Source: Raphanus sativus
Taxonomy: Eukaryota > Streptophyta > Magnoliopsida > Brassicales > Brassicaceae
Assembly: GCF_000801105.2 (NCBI RefSeq)
Contig: NC_079516.1
Location: forward strand, 46,232,908 to 46,296,907
DNA length: 64,000 nt
Direction of reading: 5' to 3'
Each line of letters begins with the position of its first letter. Position 1 is the stretch's first letter. Both the position numbers and the translations under genes were made by a program. This document shows positions 57,848 through 64,000 of the stretch, one piece after another. The notes under the pieces were generated by a model. It was not told the origin of the DNA. It searched no databases and was given only the letters and a program-made list of their open reading frames with translations.

Positions 57848-59354
57848 GTTATAGAAAAGTTGATCAAACCACCTTGGTGGATACAAATTGGAAGAGAAAA
57901 AAATGTACATGTTGCCAAAGAATGAGATGGAAATATTGTTTGTGCGTTTTGTAAATCTGAAGGTGGGACGTGAGAATTTGTACTCCAATTAATGATAGAT
58001 GTCTGTGTATATATTCTCACTGTAGACATTTTTGATTTTCCAGAAATCGTATCAATGAGGACTTGTGAAATCATTCTGATCTTCATTTTATTTTTGTAAA
58101 TCATTCTGATTTTCTTAACTTTTAAGGTTTAAGTTGGTGGCTAAAACTGTTTTTTGAACTGCTGGTGGCTTAAACTTTAAAACAGATACCGGGAATCTCA
58201 AAATATGTGAAATATTGAAGTCAGAAAAAATCTGACATACAACATGTTATCGACTGCTTCAAGTAGGTCCTATTCTGTTTCATGTGGCTCTTTCCTATTG
58301 TATTTCTTGCATTTTATTATTAATTATTATTTCCGTATTACATTATTATTCACCATCAAAATTATTCAAAGTCAAATCAAATCATACGCAATGTCCCCTC
58401 TTTGATTAATTTGCTCGAGTCTTATAGTTCAAAGCTTAAATTCAAAGAGTAAAATCTTGTATTCGTCAAAACCAAATTTGAATCGAGATATCTTCATTTT
58501 TATAGATCCATATATCTGAATTTCTAAAAATATATTAAAATTTTAATTTTATTAATTATTATATTTCATATATTAATATTTATACATAAAATTAATTTTA
58601 TAATATTATATTTTAATTTTGATACTATATGCATATGCATTTATAAATTTTGTATAAATTTTTAATTTTTAGAAGTTTAACATTTTAATTAAAAAAAATT
58701 ATTTTTACAAATAGGGATTCCAATACCCTAAATTTTTGGATATATATAATAATCTTTTCTTCTGATAAAAATATTTTATAAATCCACAGCAAAGGCCGGG
58801 TCAAAAGCCCAAAAGGCAACCGATAGTACCTATGCACTACTCCAAATCCAGCCAAGGCTAAACCTACAAAAAGGACTGGAAGCCCAACGCCAGGGCCTAA
58901 AAAGTTACCTACAGGGAGAAAGAAGGAAAGAGATTAAAACAAAGTTAGCCAAGTTCCTAGATAAGACTGAACGTGGGAGACCAAAGCTGAGGATGAAGCT
59001 TTGATGCTGAAGTTGCTGAACGTTTCTTTCTAAAGAGAGCGTCCAATCTGAGCTTTACTGCGTCCTTACATACATTAGACGAATTTTGGTACGAGTCGAT
59101 AAAATAATTGTTTCTAAAACACTGGACACACGTAAGCAATAGTTGTTGGATTTCGTCAAAGTCATAATAAGTTGAGCTAGTTTTTAGCTTAGAAAGGCCA
59201 TGTTCGTTTGTTTGCTGGTCGCTAGCGTTAGCTATCAATTTCAGCGACCAAACGTTGTTTGTTTACTACAAAGAGTCTTCCAGTTGCTATTTATGTTCCT
59301 ACGTCTTTAGGATTGTTTTGCTTTCTTGTTTATCTTGCTCTATAGCCAAAGTAT
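57848..59354. other. Spacer
   Basis: No supported gene. 58770-58930 is a short GC-richer piece with ggcccaa/agccca words typical of transposon UTRs. A 13-bp repeat aaatcattctgat (58068-58080 and 58098-58110) brackets a 17-bp filler. Confidence 0.4.
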
Positions 59355-59915
59355 GGTTGAAGTTCAGTAACACAAGATATTCAGTATTTGAGAGGAAGTT
59401 TGATCGAGACTACAACCAGTGGGGTTTGATAATGGAGAATCTTCTCCGTTCCAAGGAATAATTGTGTATCACTCAGACTGCTAAGCAATTGTGGGAACCT
59501 ATGAAGATCAAGCATCAAGGGAATTCTAGAGTGAAGCAAGCACAGCTTCAACGACTTCGTAACACCTTTGATGGAGATGCATGTTGGTGAAGGAGTTGCA
59601 GGGTACTTTGAGAGATTTATGGAGTTCGCAAATGACGTGAAGAACTGTGGGGAAGGAATGAATGATGTGAAGATCGTGGAGAAGATTCTGAGAAGTCTCA
59701 CTGAAAACTTTAATTTCGTGGTATGCTCTATTGAAGAATCAAAGGACATTGACAGGATTACAAGTGGAAAATGAACCAAGGAATGGTAGAGGAAGAGGAA
59801 GATGGAACACTCAGAGAGGAAGAAGCAACTTAAGAGGACAGAATGGGAGGCCGATCCTTTGTGAATCCATTAGCCATAAATTGCTTCAGATGTGGAAAGC
59901 ACCAAAAACTTAGGT
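59355..59915 (+). pseudogene. Decayed copia gag fragment
   Basis: Frame-broken remains of a copia gag with the UBN2 region: RKFDRDYNQWGLIMENLLRS, a stop, then AKQLWEPMKIKHQGNSRVKQ and LQRLRNTFD, a frameshift at about 59570, then GVAGYFERFMEFANDVKNCG and VEKILRSLTENFNFVVCSIE. An Arg/Gly-rich stretch and a remnant of the zinc knuckle (NCFRCGKHQK in another frame) follow. At least one stop and two frameshifts make it non-functional. No protease, integrase or RT follows, so it is an isolated fragment. Confidence 0.75.
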
Positions 59916-60415
59916 GAGAGTTTTAGCATTAAAATCATTATCATATATGTAGTTAGGTTTCATCTTTATAGCTGTTTGTGCTTTCTCTGACATTGTCAAT
60001 TGCAATAATACTTTTAAAAGAAATTCATAACTCAACCAGGGCAGAACTGTTTTACGATCAGCTTGTCCTATTATAGATAGACTTGTGAAGTTACAGTTGA
60101 AGCCGTAGAGAAGAGATTTACGCACCTTATTTAAAAATTACAATTGAATCCTTTAGAAAGAAACGATGGTGTTAATTAACTTGTACAAAATGTATAGTCT
60201 TTCAATGGTTATTGCATCAAGTTTCTTTTCGAAAACACAATCTAACTTGCATGTTTGTCAAATCTAGATTGGCCACCTTTATTGTGGATAAACTCTGATT
60301 TTTGCAGGAGATGATTGTGATTGAGCAAGCATTGGAGTAGCATATGGTCTTCGCATTAGCGATTTTTACTTCTAATGTGGGGGCTATATGATATTCCAAT
60401 GTTTTACTCAATTCC

Positions 60416-60460
60416 ATACAATGGATGTTTTTTTTTTTTTTGACTAAAATACAATGGATG
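60416..60460 (-). mobile_element. Micro-insertion of a LINE tail (TSD 12 bp)
   Basis: atacaatggatg is repeated exactly at 60416-60427 and 60449-60460. The 21-bp filler is a T-run plus gactaaa, i.e. tttagtc-A(n) on the minus strand. Confidence 0.75.
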
Positions 60461-60715
60461 TTTCGCTTGAGGAAGAAGTAGAGTTTCTATATATTATAGA
60501 AGTGTTATATATTGTTGTTAAAAAAAAACCTTATATATCCAAATTTTGAAGATCATGGATACTGTCTTTCTGTTTGTTATGATATAATGAGGTTCAGTTA
60601 TAATAATATTTATACAAAATGTGGTTCTTATAACTCCATCAAATACAAACTTCATACATGCATGCCCGGTTCTGACCGAATACATAAGATACATCGGCAT
60701 GGGGCCATGAATTTG

Positions 60716-60763
60716 TACATCTTTTTTTTTGTTTTTTTTTTGAAACAGAATTATACATCTTTT
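60716..60763 (-). mobile_element. Micro-insertion of a LINE tail (TSD 10 bp)
   Basis: tacatctttt occurs at 60716-60725 and 60754-60763. The filler ends tgaaacagaat, so the minus strand reads attctgtttc followed by A-runs, like the 3' end of the full-length LINE (gtgtttc-A). Confidence 0.6.
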
Positions 60764-61401
60764 AAAGCCTATTTTCTGTTGTTGTTAGTAAAACAAAATA
60801 TAACATATTAACATGGATCCTAAAACGTATTTCAAACATACCAGAAATAAATTTTGACTTTTTGTTTCTTAATTATATACAGTATGATCTGTTCTTCGAA
60901 GGAAGGGTATATTTTTTTTTTCTTTAAAAAAGTTAATTTTTATATTTGATTTTTTTCACAATCACATTTATGTTTAATATTAATTTAATTTGATAAAATA
61001 ATCTATTAAATAAATATAATACATAATTGAATATAAAATTTATCAATAATTCATGTTCATATTTTAGTAGAATAGATAAGTAAACATAAAATCAACTTTT
61101 AAACTGATAGACATGTACTACTTTCAAAAAATTATAACTTTACTGTAAATTATTTTTTATTCTATTTATTTATTTAAGGCCCATAATTTTAATTTTGTAT
61201 CTAATCTATTAATTTAGGGATTATCTACTATTTGAAGTTCTCATTTAAATTTTGGACTCTTTCATAATTGTTGCTAGAATATATGATGTCTCCTATATAA
61301 TGCAACCTACCAACTTAAATTAAACCAAATCTTAACCAACATAGATTAGTTAAACCTAACCAGTAACACTTTTATAATATTTTTGGTTAATCTCTTAATA
61401 T

Positions 61402-62096
61402 AATTAGATCTAGGACTGGGCGTTCGAGTACCCATTCGGGTTTCGGTTCAGTCCATTCGGGTTTCAGGTTTTCGGAGTCAAAGATTTCAGCCCCATTAGG
61501 ATATTTTTAAATTTCGGTTCGGGTTCGGTTCGGATCTTTACGTGTTCGGTTCGGGTTCGGATAACCCATTTAAAATGTTTTTAAATTTTCAAAATTTATT
61601 ATATACTTTAAATTTTCAAAATCTATAAGAAAGATAATATATTACATATAAATTTTCATAACATATATGCCAAAATACCTTAATTTAACACATAAATTAG
61701 TTTTCTTTGAATATTTGGATAAAAAATCAATAGATATTTAACTATTTTGGTGTTTTCAGTATATTTTAGCTATTTTAAACATTTACTTTTGACTATTTGC
61801 ATATATTTTCCGAGTATTTTGGAAAATTAAAAGGTATCTTATATATTTTTAATATTTTTAATATACATTATATATAAAATAATGTATATATTCAAGTATA
61901 TAAATTTATTTCGGATACATTCGGGTACCCAAAATATTTCGGTTCGGATCGGGTTCGGTTTCGGTTCTTTAAATACCGAAATTTTGAATCCGTTCGGATA
62001 TTTAATTAATTTTGGTTCGGGTTCGGTGCTACTTTTTTGGATCGGGTTCGGTTCGGTTTTTCGGGTTCGGATTTTTTGCCCAGCCCTAACTAGATC
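61402..62096. mobile_element. TIR-type repeat rich in gttcgg words
   Basis: Element about 61412-62087. It begins aggactgggcgttcg and ends ttgcccagccct, giving terminal inverted repeats aggRctgggc. The flanks aattagatc (61402-61410) and aactagatc (62088-62096) may be a 9-bp duplication with one change. Both ends are dense in gttcgg/cgggtt words around an AT-rich centre. No coding capacity; a diverged copy lies at 17283-17770. The superfamily is uncertain. Confidence 0.6.
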
Positions 62097-62429
62097 ATAT
62101 AAAACTGAACCACTCTTAAATCAACGAGTTCTATATCATTCCAGACATAAGAGAAAAAATATCCGACTCATTTACAACGTAAGCATACAAAGACTGTGTA
62201 TGCTTATGCTCATTGATCTTCCAAAAACCAAATAATTGTGGCATAGACCAACATAGGCTCATGTTCGTATCACTAACTTTACTTCCATATATTTACTCTT
62301 CACCTACATCATATCACAACATACACAGTTATACAAGAACATGATTTTTTTTGTTCAAACAACCAAATAATGGTGGCATATGGTCAGTAAATTTTTTAAA
62401 TATGTTTTTTTTGGATTACATTTTACGAG

Positions 62430-62481
62430 ACTATGTGTATAAGTTTTTTTTTTGAAAAAAGCATAACTATGTGTATAAGTT
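62430..62481 (-). mobile_element. Micro-insertion of a poly(A) tail (TSD 16 bp)
   Basis: actatgtgtataagtt is repeated exactly at 62430-62445 and 62466-62481 around T8 plus gaaaaaagcata. Confidence 0.7.
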
Positions 62482-62715
62482 AAAAGGTAAAATGTGTGAC
62501 AAGGCAAATTATTATACTAAAAATAAAAGAAGATTAAATACAAACTAATAACAAATACAACACAAATTATAACACTATTAAATTCTATTATATTTAATAA
62601 AATATTATATATATGTCTAATATGTATATATATATAAATGTTACACAAAATATATATAATATTATATACACATATTATATATACCATATATTATTAATTG
62701 AAATTTGACAAATCA

Positions 62716-62747
62716 ATTTCCGCCCTTTAGGGCGGGTCCTAATCTAG
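62716..62747 (+). mobile_element. Helitron 3' end
   Basis: Hairpin ccgccctttagggcggg, then tcctaat and CTAG before T at 62748. The 5' end is not certain; tctcctatataatgcaacct near 61290 is a weak candidate. Confidence 0.6.
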
Positions 62748-63688
62748 TTGGACCCTTAAAACATATCACATACTATAGGGGTTCTCTCTTGTTGTCCAAG
62801 AAAAAGGGGGTTCTCTCTTAAAAGAGTTCTCAGATGGATCGTTACTGTAAATTGACCAATGCAAATACCTCTCGAGTCTGGACTGGAATTCTTCTACTCG
62901 GATGTAGAGTACTAGTTTTAAAGCAGGCTTGGATAGATGTAAATTGAGAAGAAAAAATACTATCACTATATATGTTATACTACTCTTTATACGGCCAATC
63001 GATAAGATTTGCATTTTTACGAACAATTAGTTGCATAGCCTTGGATAGGCAAAATGGGAAAACACGCTCGCCTTGATTTCAGTGATCAAAGCATTTAAAT
63101 CTTCTTTTAGTTACAAAAGTGACATTAAAGTTTTAAATACTATTGTTTCAAGACTAGATTCCACTTTTACGTAACCAAAGTATTTCACTAACTCTACTCT
63201 GCTTTCCAATGCTTATATATAGATATAGTTCATGTATTCTAATTACCGATTATTTCCAATGTACAAAAATATTAAAATCACGAGAAACAAGCATGCAAAA
63301 AGCGTATGCACCTCTAAATATTTCACGGACAAATATTCCAAAACTGAAAAGCCTTGTTGTCACTTGCCAAAAAGAAGAACTACCACTACCAGAAGAAAAA
63401 AGATGTTAAACAAAAGTTAAAAATAAATAAATATCACAGTACATTATTATATAACTCGTACGTAGTTTATTACAATTTAGTTACTTGTAGCTACGTACGT
63501 TTTGTCGTTATACATACATGATACCATATGAAAATCAAATATGTCTGGCCTTCTTAATCTTGTTACATAGAGATGTTGAATGAAAAATACAATCGACTTC
63601 TCTAGAAACATTCAGAATGATCATTCGCCTGCTTCTATAAGAATTTCTGACAAATTGTAATTCAGGAATAAAGTTCTTGTTCTTATTG
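62748..63688. other. Spacer
   Basis: AT-rich, no supported gene. Confidence 0.4.
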
Positions 63689-63689
63689 A

Positions 63690-64000
63690 TGTTAAACGAT
63701 GAGTATATATACTCACAAAAGAGATAAACCCAAAACTAATAGGAATAGGAAAGCCTAAAGATAACACTTATCTAAAACACTAACATATAGTAATTATCTC
63801 CAATACCCCCCCTCAAGTTGGAGCATGGATATTGTTAATGCCTAACTTGAGTAGAAATGCATCGAATTCTTTACGCCCCAATGCCTTCGTTAAAATGTCT
63901 GCAAATTGCTCTGAAGTCGGAACGTACACCATCTTGATAACTCCCTTTGTGATTTCATCGCGAACAAATTGGCATATAATACCCATATGTTTCGTTTGTT
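63690..64000 (-). mobile_element. 3' end of a second copia element (cut by window edge)
   Basis: Coding end, purine tract (minus-strand gaggggggg at about 63804-63812) and an LTR lying to the left. The LTR probably runs from tgttaaacg near 63690 to caata at about 63804, but its borders cannot be confirmed because the other LTR is outside the window. Confidence 0.75.
63813..64000 (-). CDS. Copia polyprotein, C-terminal RNase H end (partial)
   Basis: The minus strand encodes an open 61-residue segment: QTKHMGIICQFVRDEITKGV, then VYVPTSEQFADILTKALGR and the end INNIHAPT followed by TGA at 63815-63813. This is the last part of copia RNase H (the K-H-x4..R-D and Q-x-A-D-I-L-T-K-A-L blocks). It aligns with the end of the copia gag-pol at 25446-29846 but is clearly a different family. 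The rest lies beyond the window. Confidence 0.9.
   Translation of the reverse strand, partial: QTKHMGIICQFVRDEITKGVIKMVYVPTSEQFADILTKALGRKEFDAFLLKLGINNIHAPT

Larger units (their letters stand above)
59916..61401. other. Spacer
   Basis: AT-rich, no supported gene. Two micro-insertions occur (60416-60460 and 60716-60763). Confidence 0.4.

Overview
The window is nuclear DNA from a plant of the mustard family, most likely Brassica or a close relative. It has AT-rich spacers, short introns with GT..AG borders, Pol III tRNA genes with CAA leaders and T-run terminators, and Brassicaceae-type Helitrons, LINEs and copia elements. The intact host genes, in order, are histone H2B, histone H4, UDP-xylose synthase, an FUSC-type membrane protein, a thaumatin-like protein and an XBAT31-type ankyrin/RING ligase. 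From memory this follows the Arabidopsis block around At2g28720 to At2g28840, diluted by transposons and missing several intervening genes.

Region by region. 0-3 kb: a MULE-like foldback element whose arms are telomere-like repeats, and a small hAT MITE. 3-11 kb: H2B (+), tRNA-Cys with tandem repeats behind it, a short two-exon defensin-like gene at 8.6-9.0 kb, a second tRNA-Cys and H4 (-). 11-20 kb: UXS6-type UDP-glucuronate decarboxylase (-, nine coding exons) and the FUSC gene (-, three exons), whose second intron carries a complete 1.19-kb Helitron. 20-25 kb: spacer with MITE-like repeats and a second complete Helitron. 25-30 kb: an apparently intact copia retrotransposon with LTRs identical by eye, a 5-bp target duplication and a leader holding a second, unrelated LTR plus primer-binding site. 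30-45 kb: AT-rich spacer around the thaumatin-like gene, a Helitron flanked by a 114-bp duplication, decayed coding remnants and a LINE 3' fragment. 45-47 kb: the XBAT31-type gene. 48.7-49.6 kb: a GC-rich non-autonomous retroposon. 51.3-57.8 kb: a full-length L1-type LINE with two open frames. 58-64 kb: a decayed copia gag, a TIR element, a Helitron 3' end and the 3' end of another copia element cut by the window edge.

The host genes serve separate housekeeping, wall-sugar and defence roles and do not form a pathway. H2B and H4 share S-phase promoter motifs. I see no new enzyme system. The most unusual signals are in genome dynamics: a series of tiny LINE-tail insertions with target duplications, a Helitron with a long flanking duplication, a chimeric copia leader, and a LINE second frame lacking an AUG before its first conserved motif. 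All boundaries and homologies were read by eye, with no database search.
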